Below, in pieces: positions 6,726 through 13,805 of a stretch of DNA of 16,824 nt. The translations under genes were made by a program, and so were the position numbers. Numbering within the stretch: the first letter of the stretch is position 1; each line of letters starts with the position of its first letter. Under the pieces are notes generated by a model. That model was not told the origin of the DNA. It saw nothing but the letters and a program-made list of their open reading frames with translations, and did no database searches. Source of the stretch: Spirochaetaceae bacterium (GTDB taxonomy: Bacteria; Spirochaetota; Spirochaetia; SZUA-6; Fen-1364); the NCBI GenBank assembly GCA_003141795.1, contig PLNO01000214.1, forward strand, positions 1-16,824. The letters are read 5' to 3'.

Positions 6726-7461
6726 GAAACACTCCCCCCTTCTCCAGCGCCGCGGCGACCTGGCCCGCCCAATCCCGGTTCGCACGCGGATTCGCGGGGC
6801 TCGGATGCGTGATCGACATCACACGGGCGCCCGTGAAACCCGATGCCTTCAGCACCTCCCGAATCCTCCGCTCCGCAAAGAGCCCCACGCCGACGAGCCA
6901 TTCCGGCCGAAGCGTTTCTATCACGATCGACAGGTAGCGATCGCAGAGTGCGAAAAGCCGGGGCTGGTCCGCGCGACTGATGCGGTCGGGGGTCAGGTTG
7001 GCGCCGGACCCGTTCAGGAAGAGGAGCGGACAGTAGTTGGACACGAACATTTCTTTCGCCATTCTCTGTGGAGAACCGAACCGCTCGCGGAAATAACCCC
7101 ACAGACGGGACCCGCTCACTTCGCTCCGCGTGCATGCGAACCCGCTCACGGGGACCCTCTGATGCATGAGGACGGGGAGTTTCACGGGGGCGCTGATCCC
7201 GAGCCACTCCCGCACCGCTGTCACCTCGCCGAAGGGCACGCCGGTTTGCCCCATCCCCCATGGGCCCGGGTTCATGCCGAGGAACACGACCCTTCGGGGT
7301 CCGTCAGCGTACCGCGCAATGTACATCTCGTGCGGCGCGCGCGCGTAGACGAGCGGATTGTACACGTAGCCGACGGGCGGGTCGAACTCGAGGGAACCGA
7401 CCTCACGCGCAAGCACGCGTGAAGCCGTGATGAGACGTCGGGACGTCTGAGTGAGCTCCAC
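6715..7461 (-). CDS. SMUG1-type single-strand-selective uracil-DNA glycosylase
   Basis: 248 aa from a GTG at 7461. It removes uracil (and in known SMUG1 enzymes 5-hydroxymethyluracil) from DNA, starting base-excision repair. Motif 1, GMNPGPWGMGQTGVPFG (62-78), is nearly identical to the SMUG1 signature (GMNPGPFGMAQTGVPFG). SNYCPLLFL (141-149) and the second catalytic motif HPSPAN (219-224) follow at expected positions. The N-terminal YNPLVYARAPHEMYI stretch also matches SMUG1. The GTG start is chosen because a -10-like TATCCT lies exactly 6 nt upstream and no ribosome-binding site or upstream ATG with homology is present. SMUG1 was first known from animals; bacterial examples occur but are sporadic. 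It is divergent from the EamA transporter gene. Confidence 0.9.
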   Translation of the reverse strand: MELTQTSRRLITASRVLAREVGSLEFDPPVGYVYNPLVYARAPHEMYIARYADGPRRVVFLGMNPGPWGMGQTGVPFGEVTAVREWLGISAPVKLPVLMHQRVPVSGFACTRSEVSGSRLWGYFRERFGSPQRMAKEMFVSNYCPLLFLNGSGANLTPDRISRADQPRLFALCDRYLSIVIETLRPEWLVGVGLFAERRIREVLKASGFTGARVMSITHPSPANPRANRDWAGQVAAALEKGGVFPTP

Positions 7462-7467
7462 GGCCCC

Positions 7468-7496
7468 AGGATAGCAGAGCACGGGGTATTGGGCGA
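7468..7496 (-). promoter_or_regulatory. Probable leaderless promoter of uracil-DNA glycosylase gene
   Basis: On the minus strand TCGCCC (7491-7496), 17 nt, TATCCT (7468-7473), then 6 nt and the GTG start at 7461. The spacing predicts transcription beginning at the start codon itself. The -35 is weak. Confidence 0.4.
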
Positions 7497-7510
7497 GATC
7501 CTCGGACGAT

Positions 7511-7539
7511 ATGCCCGCGGGCCCCGGCGTCAGTATTAT
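7511..7539 (+). promoter_or_regulatory. Probable leaderless promoter of EamA gene
   Basis: ATGCCC (7511-7516), 17 nt, TATTAT (7534-7539), then 6 nt and ATG at 7546. There is no Shine-Dalgarno. A second reading, TATAGT at 7537-7542, would begin transcription inside the gene. Confidence 0.4.
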
Positions 7540-7545
7540 AGTTCG

Positions 7546-8445
7546 ATGAAGGGTCCGCGATGGGGCTACGCGCTGGCCTCGCTCAACATGCTGATCAGCG
7601 GAGTCGCGATCTACGTGAACAGCCTCGGTGTGAAGCTCTTCGCCGATTCGACGCTGTACACGGGGCTCAAGAACGCCGTCGTCGGGGCCGTGCTGCTCGT
7701 TCCGCTCGCGTTCTCCGGGCAGCAACGATCGCGTTTCACGCGGCTCACCGCACCTCAATGGCTTCTGCTGGGCCTGGTCGCGCTGATCGGCGGGAGCGTG
7801 CCGTACGCGCTGTACTTCCGGGGTCTCCAGCTCTCCACACCGGTCACCGCGTCCCTTATCGACCATACGCAATTCCTCTTCGTTGCCGTATTCGCCGCGA
7901 TCTTCCTCGGAGAGAGGTTCGGCGCCGGCGTATGGGCGGCTCTCGTGACGCTCCTCGTCGGGCTCAGCATCGGCATTTCCGTGAGCGCCGTGCGGCTGGA
8001 CGGCGGCGCGCTCTTCATTGCCGCCGCGACGATCCTCTTCGCCGCGGATTTCGCGCTGATGAAATACCTGCTGACGTGGATCGCGCCTCTCACCGTGATG
8101 ACGTTCAAGATGAGCCTCGGGTCGCTCCTGCTCCTGGCCTTCGTTGCAGCCACGGGGCATCTCGGATCGATCGCGGCACTCTCCGCTCTCCAGTGGGAGT
8201 TCCTCCTGGTCACTGCGCTCATCCTCCTGGCCTTCACCGCCACTTCCGTGCTCGGGCTGCGGTTTGCCTCGGCGACGGCGGTGACGGCCATCCCCGCGGG
8301 CGCGCCCATCGTCACGACGGCGCTCGTCTTCTTCACGCGCGGCACCGCGGTAGCGCCTTTGCGCGCGCTCGGTCTGTGCATCGCCCTGCTCGCGGTGCTC
8401 GCCGTCATCGTGCTCGGCGCCCGGCGGGAGAGGCGCGCACCGTGA
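7546..8445 (+). CDS. EamA/DMT-superfamily transporter (RhaT-like fold)
   Basis: 299 aa, an inner-membrane drug/metabolite transporter with about ten membrane helices arranged as two EamA repeats. Repeat 1 contains GLKNAVVGAVLLVPLAF, LGLVALIGGSVPYALYF and SLIDHTQFLFVAVFAAIFLG followed by ER, the typical EamA end of the fourth helix. Repeat 2 runs from about residue 150 (FIAAATILFAADFALMKYLL) to the C-terminus, where GLCIALLAVLAVIVLGARRE ends the last helix with a basic tail. The substrate is unknown. The ATG at 7546 is preceded by a -10-like element rather than a ribosome-binding site. The stop overlaps the next gene (GTGA), so the DUF6390-like protein is probably translated from the same message. 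Confidence 0.9.
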   Translation: MKGPRWGYALASLNMLISGVAIYVNSLGVKLFADSTLYTGLKNAVVGAVLLVPLAFSGQQRSRFTRLTAPQWLLLGLVALIGGSVPYALYFRGLQLSTPVTASLIDHTQFLFVAVFAAIFLGERFGAGVWAALVTLLVGLSIGISVSAVRLDGGALFIAAATILFAADFALMKYLLTWIAPLTVMTFKMSLGSLLLLAFVAATGHLGSIAALSALQWEFLLVTALILLAFTATSVLGLRFASATAVTAIPAGAPIVTTALVFFTRGTAVAPLRALGLCIALLAVLAVIVLGARRERRAP

Positions 8446-9179
8446 CGGACGGTTTGCTCCTCTTTTCGCGGTATGCCTATCCGCCGAACCGCCTCGGATA
8501 CTGCGGTTCCGACGATCACGAGTCGCTTCTCGGCTACCTCTCCGAAGGCAGGGCTGACGAGGGATTGGGCCAGCTTGCGCGCCGCTTCGAGGGTGCCTAC
8601 CCCTACCTTCGCCTCATCGCGCTGGCGAACGGGATCGGGGACCCGTTCGATGAACGGGTCGTCGAGGCGTACTGGATCAGCAATCAGCTCCTCGACCGTG
8701 TCGGTGCTGCGCCTTTCTTCGAATCATTGAAGGCGCGGTTCCGACCGAAAATGCCCCCAAAAGATTTTGCGTGGATGGCGAGTGCCCTCCCCCGGGGAGC
8801 GAAGCCGCACCACAACTTCCACGTCTTCGATGTCTATCGACGTGCGGGGCTCATGCACGACGAGCGGGCGGTTGTCGCGATCGATCGGATGGATCAATGC
8901 AGGATCAGCTGGGGTAAAGTGATCATGGCGGAAGGCGCAGAGCTCGTGGTCGAGCGCTCGCCGCTCGTTTTCACGGGCGGCTCGATCGGTCTCGGCGCGC
9001 CCCGCATCGTCAAGGTGTTGCGCCACCTCGATGCCCGGGGCTCGCCCCGCGACTACGCGACGGGGGATTTCGTGTCCCTCCATTGGAACTGGGCCTGCGA
9101 TCGGATCGGGAACAGGGAACTGGGCCACCTCATCCGCGCGACACGGCGCGCGTTGTACCATACGAACCTTACCCTGTGA
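8442..9179 (+). CDS. DUF6390-like protein of unknown function
   Basis: 245 aa from a GTG that overlaps the EamA stop codon (GTGA). It begins LFSRYAYPPNRLGYCGSDDH and contains PYLRLIALANGIGDPFDERV, VEAYWISNQLLDRV, PHHNFHVFDVYRRAG and a C-terminal HWNWACDRIG. These agree with my memory of the DUF6390 family, mostly known from Actinobacteria; no search was run. The paired PHHNFH histidines and the C-terminal HWNWAC motif could form a metal or active site, but no activity is known to me. There is no signal peptide or membrane segment, so it is cytoplasmic. Coupling to the EamA transporter suggests, but does not show, a shared pathway. The segment MDQCRISWGKVIMAEGAELV resembles a small beta-rich domain. 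Confidence 0.75.
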   Translation: MTDGLLLFSRYAYPPNRLGYCGSDDHESLLGYLSEGRADEGLGQLARRFEGAYPYLRLIALANGIGDPFDERVVEAYWISNQLLDRVGAAPFFESLKARFRPKMPPKDFAWMASALPRGAKPHHNFHVFDVYRRAGLMHDERAVVAIDRMDQCRISWGKVIMAEGAELVVERSPLVFTGGSIGLGAPRIVKVLRHLDARGSPRDYATGDFVSLHWNWACDRIGNRELGHLIRATRRALYHTNLTL

Positions 9180-9206
9180 GCGCTGGGGTTCCTGGCAGCC
9201 TCCGGG

Positions 9207-9686
9207 TCAGTTCCTGGTCATGGTTTCCTTGCCCTCGAGATTGTTGATCCGGGCAAAGTAGGACTTCTCCCAGTACGCGGCGTAGGTCGTTCCATCCTGA
9301 AGATGCGCGAGGGCGATTTCCGTTTTATCCAGCGTCCAGCCGATGAGCGCTGGCTTTTCGAAGGTCGGCTTCCCGTTCCTTCCGATCAGATCCCGTCTCA
9401 TTGCGGAGAATGCCGCGCTGTCCTGATCCTTTCTGAAGGAACACGAAGCGGAGAGGAGCTTGTCGTTCTCCAGAGTGTAGGTGATGGTCGCGGAAAAACC
9501 GTCCACGACAGACCGCACGACGACCTGCTGTTGGCCCGCAAGGTCCACGACGGACACGACCCGGCCCGTCTCCGAGGCGATCACCTGATCCTTCGTCATC
9601 AACCACGTGGTGTTGCGGAACTCCAGCGCCCCGGCGGCGCCCGCTGCAATGGAAAGAAGCGCGAAAACTATAATTCCTTTTTTCAA
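9207..9686 (-). CDS. Small exported protein of unknown function
   Basis: 159 aa from a TTG start at 9686 with AGGGA about 8 nt upstream. Residues 1-20 are a signal peptide (MKKGIIVFALLSIAAGAAGA), so the mature protein is periplasmic or extracellular. The mature N-terminus FRNTTWLMTKDQVIASE resembles the W-x-M-s-x-x-Q-V...E start common to many small secreted proteins. The middle (SATITYTLENDKLLSASCSF) alternates like beta strands, and a single cysteine remains. A later W-x-L-D-K-T-E-I-A-L-A-H segment and a TYAAYWEKSYFA strand complete a likely small alpha/beta fold. I cannot assign a function. It has its own promoter and is convergent with the DUF6390-like gene (27-nt gap). Confidence 0.75.
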   Translation of the reverse strand: MKKGIIVFALLSIAAGAAGALEFRNTTWLMTKDQVIASETGRVVSVVDLAGQQQVVVRSVVDGFSATITYTLENDKLLSASCSFRKDQDSAAFSAMRRDLIGRNGKPTFEKPALIGWTLDKTEIALAHLQDGTTYAAYWEKSYFARINNLEGKETMTRN

Positions 9687-9709
9687 CTTTTCAATCCCTG
9701 CGTTGGCTG

Positions 9710-9738
9710 ACTATGGAGCGCCCGTATCGGATTGTCAA
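9710..9738 (-). promoter_or_regulatory. Promoter of the small exported protein gene
   Basis: On the minus strand a perfect TTGACA (9733-9738), 17 nt, and CATAGT (9710-9715). Predicted start near 9703 gives a 17-nt leader containing the AGGGA ribosome-binding site before the TTG at 9686. Confidence 0.6.
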
Positions 9739-9810
9739 GAACGAGACACGCGCGCGGAATGACGTACGGGGAAGTTGACGGAAGATGCGATGAAACACAG
9801 AGCATGCGCC

Positions 9811-11361
9811 TTACTTCATGGCCTCTTTCAGGACGCGCGATCGTGCATCCAGACGGCCGGAGAGCTCGGACAAGCCGTCAAGCGTGCCTGCAATCTTGCG
9901 CGACGTATCCACCATCGTTCCCGTCCACTCGACAATGGAGCGGGTGAGCTCGCTTTGCCGCCCTGACAGCGTCTGGATCTCTTCAGCCAGGGAGTGCACC
10001 GAGCGCGTCTCCCCGCGCAGCTGTTCTCCCTGCTCCTGTTCGCGCCCGGTCTTGGCCGCCAGATCCTCCATGAAATGCGCGTTCTGCCGGACGAAGTCGC
10101 CGATACCCCCGAGTGCGCCGGCCATCGTTTCCACCGTGCGCGAAACTTCCGCAATTCCGCGCACCGTCTCTTGAATGATCTTTTCGATCTGCGCGGAAGA
10201 TTCCGCGCTCCTCCCGGCGAGCTTGTTGATTTCGTCGGCCACCACGGCGAAGCCCCTTCCGTGCTCACCGGCGCGTGCAGCCTCGATGGACGCGTTCAGG
10301 GAGAGGAGGTTGGTCTGATCCGCGATGTCCTTGATCGTCCGCGAGATTTCCTCGATCTTCTCCGACCTGCCCCGCATCTCCCCGATCGCCGCAAGGGTCT
10401 CCGCCAGCCGTCTGTCGTTCTCTTCGGCCCCCCGCAGCGCCTCACCGGCGAACGAGCCCTGCGCGCTGCTTTCCTGCTGAAGCGCCTTCAGCGTGCCGAG
10501 AAGCTCCTCGATGCGGGACATGTTGCGGCTTGCCGCGTCGTACTGTTCCCGCGATTTGCCGCTCACGCCGTCGATGTTTTCACTCACCGACGACGAGAGC
10601 CTGCCCATCTCCTGCAGCAGCCCGTCGTTTCCGCTCACCATGCGGCCGATGTCGCCCACCGCCGCGACGAGCTCCCTGCTGCCCTCCAGGAGCTCCTCCG
10701 CGGAAGAGCTGACCGTCGTGAGGAGGTTCTTCACGGCAACAGCGTTCGCGGTGGCCTCTTCGCGAGCCCTCTCCATGTCCGCCATTGACCTGCGCGTGAA
10801 TCCCGCCATGACGGTGAGGAAGAACGTGAACAGGAGCATGAACAGGATCTTTCCCGCCTCCGAAGCAAGCCGGAGAGTTCCCAGCGAAAACGCCTGCGAC
10901 GGGTCACCGGTGAATTGCATGCCGCCCACGGTCAGCGCGAGGATCATCAATATGACGTGCAGGACGACGCCGCCCAGACCGTAGTAGAGGTTCAGCTTCC
11001 TGTCGAAACGAAGGCCGTTGAGGATGCCGAAGAGGAAGTAGACCGCGAATGTCGCTGGCTCCTTCATCGTCATCGTGTATCCGGTGCTCGGCTCGAATGA
11101 GAATGCGTAGCGGACGAAGAAGAAGAGGGCGAGGTCCACCGTCACCGAAGCGTAGATGAGGCCGGGAAGGATTTTTTTCCGCGCATGGGCGATCTCGTTG
11201 ATGAGCCCGAGGATGAGGTAGACGCCCGAAAGGCTGATGACCGAAAGATAGACGCGGGGATCCGATCCCCCCTTGTACGAGGCGAATCCGGTGGCCAGAA
11301 AGAATACGGTGAACAAATACCGGGTGCGATTAATGAGGCGTTCCGTTGCGAGGTTGCTCAT
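9811..11361 (-). CDS. Methyl-accepting chemotaxis protein with six-TM sensor, no HAMP
   Basis: 516 aa, an inner-membrane chemoreceptor that would control a CheA-CheW complex. The ATG at 11361 has a strong ribosome-binding site (GGGAGAAGGG). The N-terminal 190 residues form about six membrane helices (roughly 13-29, 38-57, 66-87, 104-118, 125-147, 171-190) with very short loops, so no periplasmic ligand domain is present. The rest is a cytoplasmic coiled coil with the conserved hairpin tip: [19 protein letters not shown] and [20 protein letters not shown] (about 346-384). No HAMP motif is seen between the last helix and the signalling domain. The sensor resembles integral-membrane sensing modules and may detect membrane state, light or a hydrophobic ligand. 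No che or flagellar genes are in the window, so it is an orphan receptor gene. The C-terminus lacks a CheR-tethering pentapeptide. Confidence 0.93.
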   Translation of the reverse strand: MSNLATERLINRTRYLFTVFFLATGFASYKGGSDPRVYLSVISLSGVYLILGLINEIAHARKKILPGLIYASVTVDLALFFFVRYAFSFEPSTGYTMTMKEPATFAVYFLFGILNGLRFDRKLNLYYGLGGVVLHVILMILALTVGGMQFTGDPSQAFSLGTLRLASEAGKILFMLLFTFFLTVMAGFTRRSMADMERAREEATANAVAVKNLLTTVSSSAEELLEGSRELVAAVGDIGRMVSGNDGLLQEMGRLSSSVSENIDGVSGKSREQYDAASRNMSRIEELLGTLKALQQESSAQGSFAGEALRGAEENDRRLAETLAAIGEMRGRSEKIEEISRTIKDIADQTNLLSLNASIEAARAGEHGRGFAVVADEINKLAGRSAESSAQIEKIIQETVRGIAEVSRTVETMAGALGGIGDFVRQNAHFMEDLAAKTGREQEQGEQLRGETRSVHSLAEEIQTLSGRQSELTRSIVEWTGTMVDTSRKIAGTLDGLSELSGRLDARSRVLKEAMK

Positions 11362-11393
11362 CCCTTCTCCCTTTGCGTCACAGGCTCGAAGAA

Positions 11394-11402
11394 CTTATAC
11401 CA
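11394..11402 (-). promoter_or_regulatory. Extended -10 promoter of the chemoreceptor gene
   Basis: On the minus strand TGGTATAAG matches the TG-N-TATAAT extended -10 form and lies 32 nt upstream of the ATG at 11361. No good -35 is present and I see no flagellar sigma-28 type element. Confidence 0.4.
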
Positions 11403-11449
11403 TAGATGAGGGCACTCGTGCGAGGCTCCGTCGGCCACGTGCGCGCCCG

Positions 11450-11478
11450 TTGACATTCTTTAGATAGTTGACTATTCA
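11450..11478 (+). promoter_or_regulatory. Promoter of the marR-MATE operon
   Basis: A perfect TTGACA (11450-11455), 17 nt, and TATTCA (11473-11478). Predicted start near 11485 gives a leader of about 28 nt holding AAAGGA upstream of the MarR start at 11513. Confidence 0.6.
11464..11475. promoter_or_regulatory. 12-bp inverted repeat overlapping the marR promoter (candidate MarR operator)
   Basis: ATAGT-TG-ACTAT has perfect 5-bp arms (the central TG is unpaired) and overlaps the -10 element. MarR-family dimers usually bind short palindromes over their own promoters, so self-repression relieved by a ligand or drug is the likely circuit. Confidence 0.5.
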
Positions 11479-11512
11479 CTTTCTAACAATCTCGGGCAAA
11501 GGATCGTACGGC

Positions 11513-11956
11513 ATGAGCATTGAGCTTTCGAATGTGGCTGAATCTCTCGCGGATTTCCTGCCGTTGTTCAACGACAGGCTCGCCTCGTTGTTCAAGCCGC
11601 CGCGGAAAAAGGTAGAGGGGCTCACGAAGAACCAGGCAATGGTGATCATGCTGTTGCGCAGGGCGCCGGGCCAGACGGCAACCGAGCTCGGGAAGAGCCT
11701 CAACATGACCAACGCGGGCCTGACCGCGCTGCTCGACTACCTGGAGGAGCGGAGGCTCGTTCGGCGCCTCACCGACAGCGGTGACAGGAGAAAGATGCTG
11801 CTGCGCCTGACTGAACGCGGCGCGCGAGCCGCCTCCACGATGGCCCGGGAGTTCGATGCCGTGCTCGGTGCTCGCATTGCTCCGCTTTCGAGCGCAGACC
11901 GTCGGGCGCTCGTCGGCCATCTCGATGCGCTGCGCCTCATTTTGACGAAGCTGTAA
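11513..11956 (+). CDS. MarR-family transcriptional regulator
   Basis: 147 aa, a dimeric winged-helix repressor. The HTH is QTATELGKSLNMTNAGLTAL (about residues 53-72) followed by LDYLEERRLVRRLT, and the wing is DSGDRRKMLLRLTERGA, the standard MarR signature. Flanking helices for dimerisation lie at both ends. The start at 11513 is preferred over the in-frame ATG at 11468 because AAAGGA precedes it, MarR homology begins after it and the upstream ATG lies inside the promoter. Its stop is 14 nt before the MATE pump, so the pair is an operon and the regulator probably represses the pump until an effector binds. Confidence 0.92.
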   Translation: MSIELSNVAESLADFLPLFNDRLASLFKPPRKKVEGLTKNQAMVIMLLRRAPGQTATELGKSLNMTNAGLTALLDYLEERRLVRRLTDSGDRRKMLLRLTERGARAASTMAREFDAVLGARIAPLSSADRRALVGHLDALRLILTKL

Positions 11957-11970
11957 GGTCGGAATAGGAT

Positions 11971-13356
11971 ATGGACAATTCACGCGTTCTCGGCACCGCG
12001 CCCATCGGTTCACTGCTCGCCCGCTACGCGCTTCCCTCGATCGTCGGAATGGTCGTCAGCGCGCTCTACAATATCGTCGACCGCATCTTCATCGGTCGCG
12101 GCGTCGGCTCCCTCGCGCTTGCCGGCGTGACCGTCGCTTTCCCGCTCCAGCTTTGCCAGATCGCGTTTTCAGTCCTCATCGGCGTCGGTGCATCCGCGCT
12201 GATATCGATCAGTCTCGGCCAGCAGGACCGGCGGAAGGCCGAGCGCGCGCTCGGGAACGGGTTCCTGCTCGTCCTCGCCGTGTCGATCACGATCGCGGCG
12301 CTCGGAATCGCCTTCCTCGATCCGCTCCTCCGTCTCTTCGGCGCAAGCGCCACGGTGCTGCCCTATGCCCACGCTTTTTCCCTCGTCATACTGCTGGGAA
12401 CCCCGTTCGCGACGGTGAGCCAGGGAGTCAATGGTTTCATCCGCAGCGAGGGCAACCCGCGTGTCGCGATGGCCACGCAGCTCATCGGCCCCGTACTCAA
12501 CACGTTCCTCTGTCCGTTCTTCATTTTCGGGCTCAAGCTCGGGATCGTCGGGTCCGCGCTCGCCACGGTGATTTCCCAGGCGGTCGGAACGGTCTGGGTT
12601 CTCAGTTACTACCTGTCGGGACGCAGCCTCCTCAAGCTCAGGGCCCGCAATTTCGCTCCGCGACCCGAAATCGTGCGCGCCATCGTCGCGATCGGCTCCG
12701 CCCCGTTCCTTTCGGAGCTCGCCTCTGCCGTGATGAACGGCATCATGAACAACCAGCTCGAGCGCTACGGCGGGGACTCCGCAGTCACTGCAATGAGCAT
12801 TGTCTTCGCTGTTTCCAACCTCGTGTACCTGACGCTTCTGGGGATCACAATGGGCGTGCAACCCATCATCGGGTATAACACGGGAGCGACGAATTACGGT
12901 CGCGTTCGCAGGGCTGAGCTTCTTGCACTCGCGGCGGCAACATGTTTCGTCACTTTCTGCTTTGCCGGCGTCCAAATCTTCCCCGCGGGGTTCGTACGAC
13001 TTTTCGCCGGCGGAGCGCCGGGAATTCTTGAAATCGGAGTCTACGCGTTGCGTCATTACTTCTTCGTGATGCCGCTGATCGGTTTCCAGGTTCTCAGCGC
13101 CGGCTACTTCCAGGCCGTCGGCAAGCCGAGGCAATCGGTTCTTCTCGGGCTTTCGCGGCAGTTCATCATCCTCGTTCCGCTGCTCTACATCCTTCCCCGG
13201 TATTGGGGGCTTGACGGCGTATGGAACGCTCAGCCGATCGCCGATGCGCTTTCCTTCGCGATCACCGCAGTATTCATTTGCCGTGAGCTCAGCTCGCTCG
13301 CTAAACTTTCCCGCGCTGAGCCCAGGGCCTCAAAGTCGTCGGAGAGTACTGCGTAG
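11971..13356 (+). CDS. MATE-family efflux transporter (MepA-like)
   Basis: 461 aa, an inner-membrane multidrug antiporter that exports cationic compounds using a sodium or proton gradient. Twelve membrane helices are visible in two halves. The first half begins with LARYALPSIVGMVVSALYNI followed by VDRIFIG, a hallmark of bacterial MATE proteins, and includes VNGFIRSEGNPRVAMATQLI. The second half contains MNGIMNNQLERYGGDSAVTA and MGVQPIIGYNTGATNYGRV, the latter very typical of MepA-like members. The C-terminal tail is hydrophilic and serine-rich. It follows marR by 14 nt with GGA-rich sequence as ribosome-binding site. It ends 13 bp from the convergent ArsC-like gene. Confidence 0.94.
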   Translation: MDNSRVLGTAPIGSLLARYALPSIVGMVVSALYNIVDRIFIGRGVGSLALAGVTVAFPLQLCQIAFSVLIGVGASALISISLGQQDRRKAERALGNGFLLVLAVSITIAALGIAFLDPLLRLFGASATVLPYAHAFSLVILLGTPFATVSQGVNGFIRSEGNPRVAMATQLIGPVLNTFLCPFFIFGLKLGIVGSALATVISQAVGTVWVLSYYLSGRSLLKLRARNFAPRPEIVRAIVAIGSAPFLSELASAVMNGIMNNQLERYGGDSAVTAMSIVFAVSNLVYLTLLGITMGVQPIIGYNTGATNYGRVRRAELLALAAATCFVTFCFAGVQIFPAGFVRLFAGGAPGILEIGVYALRHYFFVMPLIGFQVLSAGYFQAVGKPRQSVLLGLSRQFIILVPLLYILPRYWGLDGVWNAQPIADALSFAITAVFICRELSSLAKLSRAEPRASKSSESTA

Positions 13357-13369
13357 CGAGGGGCTTCCG

Positions 13370-13708
13370 TCAGGTTTTCAGGAAACTCTCAAGCTTTCCA
13401 GAATCAGCTCCGATCACCGCTTTTGCGCCATCGCGGACGACGGGCATTCTCAGCAGCAGCGGATCTTTGAGGATCTCCTCTTCGACGTCATGCTCGATGT
13501 AGGCAAGACCTTTCTTGCCGTACAAGGGGCCAGCGACGTCGATGAGGGCATCCTGTCCGACTGCCCTGCTGATTGCCCGAAGCTCGCCGGCGCTGATTCC
13601 CTTGTCGGCAAGATCGATGAATTGATAGCCCACCCCTCGATCCTTGAAGAAGCGTTCGGCCTTCCTCGTGTCACTGCTCTTCCGTGTGCCGAAAATCTGC
13701 AAGCTCAC
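13370..13708 (-). CDS. ArsC/Spx-family thioredoxin-fold protein lacking the catalytic cysteine
   Basis: 112 aa from a GTG at 13708. The sequence LQIFGTRKSSDTRKAERFF matches the ArsC/YffB/Spx family, whose members normally read G-x-x-x-C-x-x-x-R/K-K-A. Here the position of the reactive cysteine is serine (residue 11 from the GTG: GTRKS). There is no cysteine anywhere in the protein. Later family landmarks remain: FKDRGVGYQFIDLADKGIS, DVAGPLYGKKGLAY, and DPLLLRMPVVRDG (the cis-proline LxRxP-type motif). The fold is therefore intact, but arsenate or disulfide reduction by the usual chemistry is not expected; a binding or regulatory role is possible. The GTG is preferred over ATG 13726 because TATACT lies exactly 6 nt upstream of it and overlaps the ATG-to-GTG interval. 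It is divergent from the AdaA-AlkA gene and convergent with the MATE gene. Confidence 0.85.
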   Translation of the reverse strand: MSLQIFGTRKSSDTRKAERFFKDRGVGYQFIDLADKGISAGELRAISRAVGQDALIDVAGPLYGKKGLAYIEHDVEEEILKDPLLLRMPVVRDGAKAVIGADSGKLESFLKT

Positions 13709-13714
13709 GAACCC

Positions 13715-13743
13715 AGTATACGCCACGGGACCTCAAGCGGAAA
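13715..13743 (-). promoter_or_regulatory. Probable leaderless promoter of ArsC-like gene
   Basis: On the minus strand TTTCCG (13738-13743), 17 nt, TATACT (13715-13720), then 6 nt and GTG at 13708. The -10 is good, the -35 weak. Confidence 0.45.
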
Positions 13744-13770
13744 AGGCTGACGGTGATGTCCGAAAACCGC

Positions 13771-13799
13771 CAGACCTTCACGGTGAAATCGAGTATATA
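13771..13799 (+). promoter_or_regulatory. Probable leaderless promoter of adaA-alkA, with palindrome in the spacer
   Basis: TATATA (13794-13799) ends 6 nt before the ATG at 13806; CAGACC (13771-13776) is at 17-nt spacing and is weak. Between them TTCAC-G-GTGAA (13777-13787) is a perfect inverted repeat. A weak -35 is expected for an activator-dependent gene, and in known systems methylated Ada activates its own operon from a site near -35. Confidence 0.4.
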
Positions 13800-13805
13800 C
13801 ATTCC

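Noticed and set aside
9188..9217. Direct repeat GTTCCTGG (9188-9195 and 9210-9217) between convergent genes
   Set aside because: Eight bases repeated once in GC-rich DNA is within chance expectation and nothing mobile is nearby.
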